Below, one piece after another: positions 35,570 to 43,449 of a stretch of DNA of 64,000 bases (positions are counted from its first letter, which is position 1; every line of letters begins with the position of its first letter). This DNA comes from JAPOUP01 sp965221405 (GTDB taxonomy: Bacteria; Pseudomonadota; Alphaproteobacteria; Rhodobacterales; Rhodobacteraceae): the NCBI GenBank assembly GCA_965221405.1, contig CBDCSE010000002.1, positions 2,356,001-2,420,000 on the forward strand, in the 5' to 3' direction. The notes beneath the pieces were generated by a model that saw only the letters and a list, made by a program, of their open reading frames with translations, was not told the DNA's origin and did no database searches. The position numbers and the translations under genes are program-made.

Positions 35570-36340
35570 TCATGAAAGTATACGGCGCTTCTCGGACAGG
35601 ACTTCACGTTGGTTCTGTTCGATCCAGTTACGGAACGACTTAAGCACGAAATCGATATGCGTGACCGCTGCCGATGACGCACGCACCGGATCAGCCTCCA
35701 GAATCGCCTCACCGATGTCCTTATGCTGTGTCAGAAGATGCGCTCCGGTTCCGTCGATCGTACGGAGGAAGTCACGGTTATGGAACAGCCGCTGACGGGC
35801 CACATCGTAAATCGATGCCATCATGTGAATCAGGGTGGCGTTTTGGCTGGCGTCGACAATGGCCGAGTGCAGCTGAAAATCCGCCTCGCTTGATTTTTCC
35901 ATATCATTCTCTTTCCACGCGATCTCGAGATCGCCCAGAATTTCCCGCAGGCGTGCCTTGTCTGCTCTGGTCGCGCGCTCCGCCGCCAATCGTGCGGCAA
36001 ACTCCTCCTGTGCGCGACGATACTCAAGATAGTCGAAAAACGCCGGTTCATGCCTTCCATAAAGTGCCTGCAGTGCCGGTAGCATCGCTCTACCGGTCAA
36101 TGGCGCGATGAATGTCCCTTCACCATGCCGGATCTGGACCAGTCCGCGCCCTTCCAGGGATTGAAGCGCCTCGCGCAGTTTTGGGCGCGACACACCAAGC
36201 GCTTCGGCGAGATTGCGCTCCGCAGGCAGCCTGCGGCCTTCCTTGAGAATGCCGGCGGCGATCATCTTTTCGACCTGACCGATAACGGAATCCGCGACAG
36301 ACTCGTGACCAATTGGCTCAAACAGTTCGATTGATGTCAT
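35570..36340 (-). CDS. GntR-family regulator, FadR/FCD subgroup
   Basis: A 256-residue repressor-type protein. The N-terminal winged helix-turn-helix reads EKMIAAGILKEGRRLPAERN, then LGVSRPKLREALQSLEGRGL and IRHGEGTFIAP; the C-terminal FCD ligand domain has FFDYLEYRRAQEEFAARLAA, FQLHSAIVDASQNATLIHMM and a QHKDIGEAILEADPVRASSA metal/ligand block with conserved His. Such regulators sense carboxylic acids. A TGGT-N11-ACCA palindrome lies 36-54 bases before its start and another in the TRAP promoter, so it likely controls itself and the transporter. The inducer is unknown. Confidence 0.9.
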   Translation of the reverse strand: MTSIELFEPIGHESVADSVIGQVEKMIAAGILKEGRRLPAERNLAEALGVSRPKLREALQSLEGRGLVQIRHGEGTFIAPLTGRAMLPALQALYGRHEPAFFDYLEYRRAQEEFAARLAAERATRADKARLREILGDLEIAWKENDMEKSSEADFQLHSAIVDASQNATLIHMMASIYDVARQRLFHNRDFLRTIDGTGAHLLTQHKDIGEAILEADPVRASSAAVTHIDFVLKSFRNWIEQNQREVLSEKRRILS

Positions 36341-36942
36341 TCAGGCAGCGGATCCCGGATAGTGAGCTGGATAGGTGGTAGTTAATCTAAACCACCGACC
36401 GTAAATTGCAACCCCGCGTCACTGGCGTGAATCGATTTAATGTAGGTATCGGAAACAATGAATAAATTGGGCTCCTGGCCTCAAGGTACCGTATAGGATC
36501 CGTAGCCTTCAATCCCTCGGGTTGGGTGATGTGATAGATGCGGGCGGCTTGCAGTGGTAAATTTCCGCTGCCATCCGCATGTACTGGTGAATATAATTGC
36601 CCTTCAGGCTGGTGAGCCTCGTGACTCCCTGACTGGTGCACTGCTGACAATGGCGTTGGTCCATTGGACTCCGATCGATTGAATGTCATTGTCCGACCGT
36701 GCAGGTGAGACGTCTTTGGCCTTTTGTGGCTTGAGGCGGCGGCACCAAATTCCGGCACGCCATCTTCTGGAGTTCATATTGGCCCTGAAGGTCGTGTACT
36801 GCCTGAAATGTCTCCGCAAGGGTGAGTGAACAGGGTACATCAGCCCGGTGGGCGGGCGGCGCGAACACCGCCCCATTCATGCCAGTTAACCCCGTTCCTG
36901 GTTGGGCGGATCCATCGGTCCGTGCGGGACGGTGAAACGGGT
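36341..36942. other. Intergenic region upstream of gntR
   Basis: About 600 bases between the gntR start and the dehydrogenase stop. Beyond the operator near 36376 I see only short broken frames without a recognised family. It may be decayed coding DNA, but I cannot name it. Confidence 0.35.
36376..36394 (-). promoter_or_regulatory. TGGT-N11-ACCA operator upstream of gntR
   Basis: The palindrome is TGGTAGTTAATCTAAACCA; its arms extend by two more bases to GGTGGT...ACCACC (36374-36396). It has the same half-site and spacing as the one covering the dctP -10 box. The position 36 bases ahead of the regulator's ATG suits autoregulation. Binding is inferred. Confidence 0.6.
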
Positions 36943-37896
36943 TTAGGGCTCGAGCACCGGAGACAGGAGAGGGCGACCGTCGAAATGGGCTTTGAGGTTT
37001 CCAATCATCAGCTTGCCCATCGCACGGCGGGTCTGGAAAGTTCCACTTGCATGGTGTGGCTGCAATAATACGTTGTCAAGTTTCAGAAACCTGGGATCGA
37101 TTTCTGGCTCACCGTCAAACACATCCAGCGCCGCACCGCCTATCGAACCTGATTCAAGTGCGTCAAGTAGTGCCCGCTCATCGACGTTGGCGGCCCGTGA
37201 TATGTTGATGACCACACCCTCCGGGCCAAGCGCGTCCAGAACCCCAGCGTTGACGATGTGGTGCGTGTCTGCGGTGGCCGCGAGTGTCACGAACAGAAAA
37301 TCCGACCTTGCGGCGAGCTCCTCCGGATCGGACACGAACTCCCAATCCGTCGCGTCCGCGCGTGGAGACAGGTCTGAATAGGCGATCCGCATGTCAAATC
37401 CGGCGAGTCGGCGGGCTACCGCCATGCCAATCCTGCCAAGTCCAATGACGCCTGCGCACTGACCGTGAACCCTGTGGGACAGCGCGAACGCGCCGTGCCG
37501 CATCCAGTCACCGCTTTTGACCCAGCGTTCCGCCGCAACCATACGCCGCGACAGCATCAGCATCATCGCCACTCCAAGGTCCGCCACGTCTCCTGTCAGG
37601 ACGTCAGGTGTATTGGTTACCCGAACCCCATGTTCCCGGCAGGCATCGAGATCCACGCCATCGTAGCCAACGCCAAAGATGGCGACGATTTCAAGATTGG
37701 GGCATGCCGCGATCATCTGGCGTGTAACCCGATGAATGCCTCTCGGTGTCATTCCTTTTATCTTCGGTCCAATACGGTCGGGAATCTCACCCGCGTCAAT
37801 AGTTCCGCGCAGGCTGTGCATGGTGAACGCTTCCTCAAGTGCCTGTTGGTCCCAGGCCGGAAAGGGGGAGAGCTGCAGGATGTCCGGTTTCACCAT
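36943..37896 (-). CDS. D-2-hydroxyacid dehydrogenase (GhrB-like)
   Basis: A 317-residue NAD(P)-dependent dehydrogenase of the D-isomer family, reducing glyoxylate, hydroxypyruvate or other 2-oxoacids. The nucleotide motif is GVIGLGRIGMAVARRLAGFD at about residue 148; the catalytic Arg is in NISRAANVDE, Glu in LDVFDGEPEID and His in LQPHHASGT. It carries no extra regulatory domain. It faces away from rnd and lies upstream of the GntR/TRAP genes in the same orientation, which would suit a pathway for an oxo- or hydroxy-acid, but substrate is not shown. Confidence 0.9.
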   Translation of the reverse strand: MVKPDILQLSPFPAWDQQALEEAFTMHSLRGTIDAGEIPDRIGPKIKGMTPRGIHRVTRQMIAACPNLEIVAIFGVGYDGVDLDACREHGVRVTNTPDVLTGDVADLGVAMMLMLSRRMVAAERWVKSGDWMRHGAFALSHRVHGQCAGVIGLGRIGMAVARRLAGFDMRIAYSDLSPRADATDWEFVSDPEELAARSDFLFVTLAATADTHHIVNAGVLDALGPEGVVINISRAANVDERALLDALESGSIGGAALDVFDGEPEIDPRFLKLDNVLLQPHHASGTFQTRRAMGKLMIGNLKAHFDGRPLLSPVLEP

Positions 37897-38433
37897 ATGC
37901 TATGTTCCGCCTCCCGAGTCATGGTTCCAGGCCTAGTCTGCGGAAAGTGGCGTCCTTTGTCGAGATGGATGGAGGCGGTGACTGCCGGGTGAGTGGCCAT
38001 TTTGACCGGATCGGGGATGTGTCGCTTGCGGATTCGCTGCGGGAATCCGACCTGCCTCGGTCAAAGGGTTTTTCGATGCCGGATCCGATATCACCGTCAA
38101 TGGAGAAACGCCAGACCGCACAATGCACGCGGAACGCCGCGCGGCAAAGGCGTCAATCTCCGTGTATCGCGGTTAACCGCCTCGTCGGGGTTGGTGCGAC
38201 CGGAATTCCGGTCAGCACCGCCGGAATGCGCTTCCACAGAAGACTGGAATGCCGCGCGGTGGGGCCGTCCCGCCGACTCCGCCGAACGCTTTCCCGCGCC
38301 ATGTGCCGGACTCACGGATGATCGGGACAGTGTGGTCCAGAACGGCCCTCGGCCCGATGGTGGCGGGAACATTTACAGGAGAGACATAAACCGTTATCCG
38401 CTGGCTGGGAAGAAAAGGATGAATGCCGGGAAT
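37897..38433. other. Divergent intergenic region before rnd
   Basis: About 540 bases between divergent genes. Long rightward frames exist but end in the rnd frame without conserved residues. No palindrome or consensus promoter stands out. It presumably holds the promoter of the rnd-kdsD-lpt unit. Confidence 0.35.
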
Positions 38434-39045
38434 ATGACCAATTTCCTCCATGAAAACGACTTGCCTGACGGATTGGAGCTTGGGCCGGTTGTCGCTCTGG
38501 ACTGCGAGACCATGGGACTGAGCATTCATCGCGACAGGCTGTGCGCGGTTCAGGTTTCCGGAGGTGATGGCGATGCCCATGTCGTCCGGATCGCCGCCGG
38601 ACGGCGGGAAGCGCCGAATCTCTGTGCGATCCTCAAAGACCCGGATGTGCTTAAAATCTTCCATTTCGGACGCTTCGATATCGCGGTCCTCCACTACGCC
38701 TTCGGAGTGCTCGCGGTCCCCGTTTACTGTACCAAGATAGCGTCGAGACTTGTCCGCACCAATTCCGATCGGCATGGTCTAAAGGATTTGCTGGGTGACC
38801 TTCTACAGGTCGAGATCACCAAAAAAGAGCAGTCGAGCGACTGGGGTGCCGATAGCTTTACGGCGCGGCAGATCGACTACGCCGCATCGGATGTCCTTTA
38901 TCTGCACAGGCTACGCGAGAAACTGGACGAACGCCTTTGCCGGGAAGGCCGTGAGCATCTTGCCCGATCCTGCTTTGAGTTCCTGCCGGCGCGGGCGCTT
39001 CTCGATTTGGCGGGTTGGCGGGATACAGACATATTTTCCCACTAG
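38434..39045 (+). CDS. rnd: Ribonuclease D (short form)
   Basis: A 203-residue DEDDy 3'-5' exonuclease lacking the HRDC domains of the E. coli enzyme. The acidic residues are in VALDCETMGL (Asp, Glu), FHFGRFDIAVL (Asp) and QIDYAASDVLYL (Tyr and Asp). It acts on tRNA and other stable RNA ends. The start at 38434 begins the NFLHENDLPDGLELG block usual in alphaproteobacteria; an ATG at 38419 is also possible. It precedes kdsD by 18 bases, as in related genomes. Confidence 0.9.
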   Translation: MTNFLHENDLPDGLELGPVVALDCETMGLSIHRDRLCAVQVSGGDGDAHVVRIAAGRREAPNLCAILKDPDVLKIFHFGRFDIAVLHYAFGVLAVPVYCTKIASRLVRTNSDRHGLKDLLGDLLQVEITKKEQSSDWGADSFTARQIDYAASDVLYLHRLREKLDERLCREGREHLARSCFEFLPARALLDLAGWRDTDIFSH

Positions 39046-39063
39046 GCATTGTGGTGGAAGCGG

Positions 39064-40026
39064 ATGGATAGAAAGGCCTTTATGAGTGCCGGGCAGCGGG
39101 TGATCCGGCGTGGGGCGCAGGCGCTCGATCTCCTGTCCGATTCGATTGACGGAAGCTTCGCCGATGCCGGTGAGCTGCTATTGGCGGCGCGTGGGCGGGT
39201 GATCGTTTCCGGAATGGGAAAGTCCGGGCATATCGCCAGGAAGATCGCCGCAACACTTGCCAGCACAGGCACGCCGGCCCATTTCGTCCATCCGGCCGAA
39301 GCGAGCCATGGCGACCTCGGAATGATGGCGCAGGGGGATGTCGCGCTCGTCCTCTCGAACTCAGGTGAGACGCCGGAACTGGCGGATCTCATCGCATATA
39401 CCCGTCGTTTTGGTATTCCGCTGATAGGGGTCGCCGGCAAACCTTCCAGTACGCTTCTTCAGCAATGTGATGTGGGTCTGGTGCTGCCTCCCGCCACCGA
39501 GGCCTGCGAAAGAGGCATCGTACCGACGACCTCCACCACGATGGCTCTCGCGCTCGGCGATGCATTGGCGGTCGCATTGATGGAGCATCGAAGGTTTACG
39601 CCGGAACTTTTCCGTGAGTTCCACCCCGGAGGTAAACTGGGTGCCCGCCTCTCCCGGGTTCGGGACCTGATGCACACGGACCCACCACTTGTCGCCGGAG
39701 ATATGCCGATGGGTGAAGCCCTTCTGGTGATGACCCGTAAAGGCTATGGTGTTGTCGGGGTGCGGGTGGACGGGGGCGACGGACTGACCGGCATTGTCAC
39801 GGACGGTGACCTGCGCAGACATATGGCCGGACTGCTCGAGAAAGCGGTTCGGGATGTCATGACCGTCAATCCGCGCACGGTGGGGGCCGACGCGCTCGCC
39901 GAGGAGGCGGTTGCCATCATGAACGAACACCGGATCACCTGTCTTTTCGTCATCGACCCGGCGGAGAGCCGGAATCCGGTGGGTATCCTGCATATCCACG
40001 ACTGTCTGAGGGCTGGAATCGTCTAG
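39064..40026 (+). CDS. kdsD: Arabinose-5-phosphate isomerase (KpsF/GutQ family)
   Basis: A 320-residue protein with an N-terminal SIS domain (VIVSGMGKSGHIARKIAATL, VLSNSGETPELADLI) and two C-terminal CBS domains (from about residue 205, LMHTDPPLVAGDMPMGEALL and VMTVNPRTVGADALAEEAV). It makes arabinose-5-phosphate for Kdo, the sugar linking lipid A to the core. The EFHPGGKLG motif matches KdsD. The ATG at 39064 is preferred over a TTG at 39049. Position before lptC fits envelope synthesis. Confidence 0.93.
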   Translation: MDRKAFMSAGQRVIRRGAQALDLLSDSIDGSFADAGELLLAARGRVIVSGMGKSGHIARKIAATLASTGTPAHFVHPAEASHGDLGMMAQGDVALVLSNSGETPELADLIAYTRRFGIPLIGVAGKPSSTLLQQCDVGLVLPPATEACERGIVPTTSTTMALALGDALAVALMEHRRFTPELFREFHPGGKLGARLSRVRDLMHTDPPLVAGDMPMGEALLVMTRKGYGVVGVRVDGGDGLTGIVTDGDLRRHMAGLLEKAVRDVMTVNPRTVGADALAEEAVAIMNEHRITCLFVIDPAESRNPVGILHIHDCLRAGIV

Positions 40027-40029
40027 AAT

Positions 40030-40644
40030 ATGGTAATCCACGACAGCTATTCCCGTGTGATCGGGTGGTTGAAGATTCTGCTGCCGCTGACGGCGCTGGC
40101 GATTCTTTCGACCACTTTTCTGATCGCGCGCCTGGTCGACCCAGTGCAGGAATTCCGCGACCTGGACGCGGATATCGCGGAACTGGCGGGACAGCAGGTG
40201 ATCCACAGTCCCAGGTATTACGGCGTCACCGGGAGTGGCGTGGCAATCAGGCTGACCGCCGAGAGCGCCCTGCCGGATATAAATGATCCCGGGTCCGCCA
40301 ATTGGAACAGGCTGCGTGGCCGCGCGGTTCATGCCGAGATCGACATTCCCGGTGGCGCGGGAATTGACGTATATGCCGAGGACCTTAAGCTGGACGTCCG
40401 GGAGAATCTGGCGACACTGGTCGGGGGTGTGCGTATCGAATCCTCGGATGACGTCGTGCTATTCGCCGAGGAAATGCGGCTGGCGCTTGACGCTGCGCAC
40501 ATTTCCTCTGACAAGCTTACCCGGATCTCGGCTCCAATCGGTCAAATCTTTGCGGATAGTTTCCGGATGACGCGGAAAAGCGAGGACGGGCCCGGCTATG
40601 TTCTCGCTTTCAGCGGCAACGTGACAATGGTATCCGAACCATGA
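40030..40644 (+). CDS. lptC: LPS export protein LptC
   Basis: A 204-residue bitopic protein with an N-terminal membrane segment (LKILLPLTALAILSTTFLIA, residues about 14-33) and a periplasmic beta-jellyroll domain of the LptC/LptA type (SPRYYGVTGSGVAIRLTAE, DVYAEDLKLDVRENLATLVG). It passes lipopolysaccharide from LptBFG to LptA. It starts three bases after kdsD and overlaps lptA by four, so expression is coupled. The lptFG genes are not in this window. Confidence 0.9.
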   Translation: MVIHDSYSRVIGWLKILLPLTALAILSTTFLIARLVDPVQEFRDLDADIAELAGQQVIHSPRYYGVTGSGVAIRLTAESALPDINDPGSANWNRLRGRAVHAEIDIPGGAGIDVYAEDLKLDVRENLATLVGGVRIESSDDVVLFAEEMRLALDAAHISSDKLTRISAPIGQIFADSFRMTRKSEDGPGYVLAFSGNVTMVSEP

Positions 40645-41171
40645 AAGTGAGGTTTTTCTTGAGTTCCGATTTTTCCATCAGGATCTCCGCGTTTTCGCTC
40701 TGGATGGCGTTTTCCGGCGTGTCGGCGTTGGCGCAGGGAAGCGAGCTTACGTTTGGAATGAATGATCTTGGCGGAGATGAACCCATCAGTATCACCTCCG
40801 AGAATCTGGTTCTGGACCAGCAGGATGGTGCTGCCGTATTTTCGGGAGACGTCGTGATCCGTCAAGGTTCGATGGTCCTGATGTCCGGCATGGTGCGGGT
40901 TGAATATGGCGTCGACCCAACGACCCAGGAAAGCAGCATAACCGCGATCCATATGTTGGAAAACGTGACGTTCGCGAACGGGGGTGAGACGGCGGAGGCT
41001 GATGGAGCTGTTTACTCCGTAGCTGACAGCCTGCTTGTCATGAGCGGTAACGTGCTGATCGTCCAGGGTGTCACGGCCATCAGTGCGGATACGCTGGAGT
41101 ACAATTTCGCGAGCGGAGAGCGGCGGGCTGGAGGAAATGTAAGGACCACTTTGCGCCTGAACGACAACTGA
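40641..41171 (+). CDS. lptA: LPS transport periplasmic protein LptA
   Basis: A 176-residue OstA-like periplasmic protein with a signal peptide (SLWMAFSGVSALAQG near residues 20-35). The mature part shows repeating strand pairs: ISITSENLVLDQQDGAAVFS, GDVVIRQGSMVLMSGMVRVE, and VLIVQGVTAISADTLEYNFA. LptA forms the bridge across the periplasm. It overlaps lptC by four bases and lptB by one base (TGATG). Complete length. Confidence 0.9.
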   Translation: MKVRFFLSSDFSIRISAFSLWMAFSGVSALAQGSELTFGMNDLGGDEPISITSENLVLDQQDGAAVFSGDVVIRQGSMVLMSGMVRVEYGVDPTTQESSITAIHMLENVTFANGGETAEADGAVYSVADSLLVMSGNVLIVQGVTAISADTLEYNFASGERRAGGNVRTTLRLNDN

Positions 41172-41932
41172 TGGTCGCCGCTCCGAAATTCGATGTCATG
41201 GTGGGCCGGTCCGGTCTGCATGTGACTAATTTGCGCAAAACCTACCGAAGGAAGACGATCATCAGGGATATCAGCCTTGATCTGGGGCGTGGTGAAGTCG
41301 TCGCGCTTATGGGTCCGAACGGTTCGGGAAAGACGACCACATTCTATGTCATCGCGGGTCTTGTTGGCGCCGAAGGTGGTCAGGTAGTGATTGATGGCGT
41401 CGATGCGACCGGCTTCCCGATGTATCGCCGCGCCAGACTTGGGATTGGCTATCTACCGCAGGACGTTTCCATTTTCCGCGGCCTCAATGTCGAGCAGAAT
41501 ATCCTCGCTGTCCTCGAGATTTCGATGCCGGGTGGCATCCGACGGCATGACCGGCTGGAAGAACTTCTGTCAGAGTTTTCCATCAGCCACCTGCGGCGCG
41601 CCCCGGCCCTGTCGCTCTCAGGCGGCGAGAGGCGGCGGGTCGAAATCGCCAGATGCCTTGCATCCGAACCGAGATACATGTTGCTTGACGAGCCTTTCGC
41701 TGGCGTGGACCCGATCTCCGTGGGAGAGATCCGCGGGATTGTGTCGGATCTCAAATCAAAGGGTATTGGAGTGTTGATCACTGACCATAACGTGCGCGAG
41801 ACTCTTGAGATCGTCGACCGGGCCTATATCATGCATGACGGCCGGATGTTGAAGAGCGGCACAGCCGAACAGGTTATGAACGACGAAAACGTTCGCCGAA
41901 TCTTCCTGGGGCCTGGATTCAAGATCACATAA
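41171..41932 (+). CDS. lptB: LPS export ABC ATP-binding protein LptB
   Basis: A 253-residue ABC ATPase. Walker A is GPNGSGKTT, the Q-loop region reads LPQDVSIFRGLNVEQNIL, the signature LSGGERRRVEIARCLA and Walker B YMLLDEPFAGVDPISVGEI, all as in LptB. It powers extraction of lipopolysaccharide from the inner membrane. In many relatives rpoN comes next, but here a 244-base gap leads to hpf instead. Confidence 0.96.
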   Translation: MVAAPKFDVMVGRSGLHVTNLRKTYRRKTIIRDISLDLGRGEVVALMGPNGSGKTTTFYVIAGLVGAEGGQVVIDGVDATGFPMYRRARLGIGYLPQDVSIFRGLNVEQNILAVLEISMPGGIRRHDRLEELLSEFSISHLRRAPALSLSGGERRRVEIARCLASEPRYMLLDEPFAGVDPISVGEIRGIVSDLKSKGIGVLITDHNVRETLEIVDRAYIMHDGRMLKSGTAEQVMNDENVRRIFLGPGFKIT

Positions 41933-42176
41933 GGGTGAAGACGTTCCGGGGCCGGTCCCGGGTGTGACGGGTTGGTTTTCCGTTGACGTTGCTTTTGATC
42001 GTGCTGCAAGATGGTGACAGTGCCAAGTCCTGTCACCGTTCCCATTCCCGTAGGGTGTCGTGACGGCCGTACCAGCTGTTTGTATCGTGGACACGAGGAT
42101 GGAGCGGCAGTTCATGGCCGATTTGGTGTGGCCGCAAGGTGCCGCAGGTCCAGATAACTGAATCCGGGGAGGTGCG

Positions 42177-42770
42177 ATGCAGTTTCAGATCAGTGGCAGG
42201 CAAATCGATATCGGTGAGACTCTCAGAAACCGTGCCGTGGATGGACTTCGGGCGGTTATGGGCAAGTACGCCAGACGGGCCACCGACGCCCATATAATGT
42301 TTTCGCGGGAGGGACATGAATTCGTCTGCGAGGTAATCGTGCATCTATCGACGGGGCTGACCGCGCAGGCGCGTGGCCGTGCGCACGAGATACATGCCGC
42401 TTTTGTCCAGGCGAGTGAACGGATGGACAAACAGCTGCGTCGCTACAAACGTCGACTCAAGGATCATCACCGGGATCGCGCCACGCCGGTGGAACTGTCC
42501 GACGCTTCATCGTATGTTCTGGAATCCTCGAATGTGGGGCGGGATCCAGGTGCTGGGGAAGAAAGGGAACCGGAGTCGCTGCAGCCAGTCATAGTCGCGG
42601 AGATGGAGACGAAGATTCAGTCGCTGTCTGTTGGCGAAGCCGTGATGCAGATGGAACTTGCCGGTGCACCTGTTCTGGTCTTTCGCAACGACGCCCATTC
42701 CGGTCTTAACGTCGTGTATCGCCGGGAAGACGGGAATATCGGCTGGGTTGACCCGCGTAGCACCGAATGA
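42177..42770 (+). CDS. hpf: Ribosome hibernation promoting factor, long form
   Basis: A 197-residue protein with an N-terminal HPF/RaiA domain (FQISGRQIDIGETLRNRAVD, HIMFSREGHEFVCEVIVHLS) and a C-terminal dimerisation domain (MQMELAGAPVLVFRNDAHSG, YRREDGNIGWVDPR), so it is the long HPF able to make 100S ribosome dimers. Basic helices around residues 70-95 contact rRNA. It stands just before ptsN, in the order usual after lptB. A GGGGAGG site precedes its ATG. Confidence 0.93.
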   Translation: MQFQISGRQIDIGETLRNRAVDGLRAVMGKYARRATDAHIMFSREGHEFVCEVIVHLSTGLTAQARGRAHEIHAAFVQASERMDKQLRRYKRRLKDHHRDRATPVELSDASSYVLESSNVGRDPGAGEEREPESLQPVIVAEMETKIQSLSVGEAVMQMELAGAPVLVFRNDAHSGLNVVYRREDGNIGWVDPRSTE

Positions 42771-42809
42771 AGTCGCCGGTGTGCGACCTTCTGACCGAAC
42801 AGGGGAGTC

Positions 42810-43271
42810 ATGCAGCTTTCTTCGATCATTGATCCCGGAGCGATTCGGTTCGTCAGTGGGGTTTCGAACAAAAAAAGGCTCTTCCAGGTCGTGGGGGATC
42901 TGGCGGCGGAAGTATATGGGGTTTCGGACCGGGAAGCCACACGTGCGTTAACCGGCCGCGAAGCTCTTGGCTCCACTGGGGTCGGCAAAGGAATTGCCCT
43001 GCCCCATGCCCGGCTGGCTGGGCTGACCGATGTGATCGGCGTGTTCATCCGTCTTGACAGGCCGGTTGATTTCAATGCCGTAGATCGGCTGCCGGTGGAT
43101 TTGATCTTCGCGTTGTTCGCGCCGGTTGAGGCCGGAGTGGATCACCTGAAGGCACTGGCACTGGTTTCGCGCACCCTACGCGATGGGTCTGTCTGCTCGA
43201 AGCTACGGTCCAATGACGATCCCGCGACACTTCATGCCGTCCTGACTGAGATTACGGCCGAAGCGGCGTGA
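42810..43271 (+). CDS. ptsN: PTS IIA-like nitrogen regulatory protein PtsN
   Basis: A 153-residue EIIA-Ntr protein. The phosphorylated His is in GVGKGIALPHARLAGL (about residue 65). It takes phosphate from NPr/EI-Ntr and regulates nitrogen, potassium and envelope functions. The following blocks GVFIRLDRPVDFNAVDRLPV and LFAPVEAGVDHLKALALVSR are typical. It starts 39 bases after hpf. Full length. The partner genes are outside the window. Confidence 0.93.
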   Translation: MQLSSIIDPGAIRFVSGVSNKKRLFQVVGDLAAEVYGVSDREATRALTGREALGSTGVGKGIALPHARLAGLTDVIGVFIRLDRPVDFNAVDRLPVDLIFALFAPVEAGVDHLKALALVSRTLRDGSVCSKLRSNDDPATLHAVLTEITAEAA

Positions 43272-43449
43272 GCCGTCAACCGGACGCATTTGGGCTTTCA
43301 TCGCCCGGGCGCCTGTGCGGCCGGGAAGCGCGGTCGGGACGCCCTTCGGCGCGTTGGATTCACACCCAATGGATCTGCGCGCATCACGGGCTTTGTCGCA
43401 AAGTCAGGGCAGTTTCTGGCGATGGCCACCTCCTTTCCAGACGCTATCC

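Noticed and set aside
43388..43403. GGGCTTTGTCGCAAAG as an IS terminal repeat
   Set aside because: Only one end is seen, with no partner repeat, duplication or transposase nearby; kept only as a remark on the truncated FadB-like gene.
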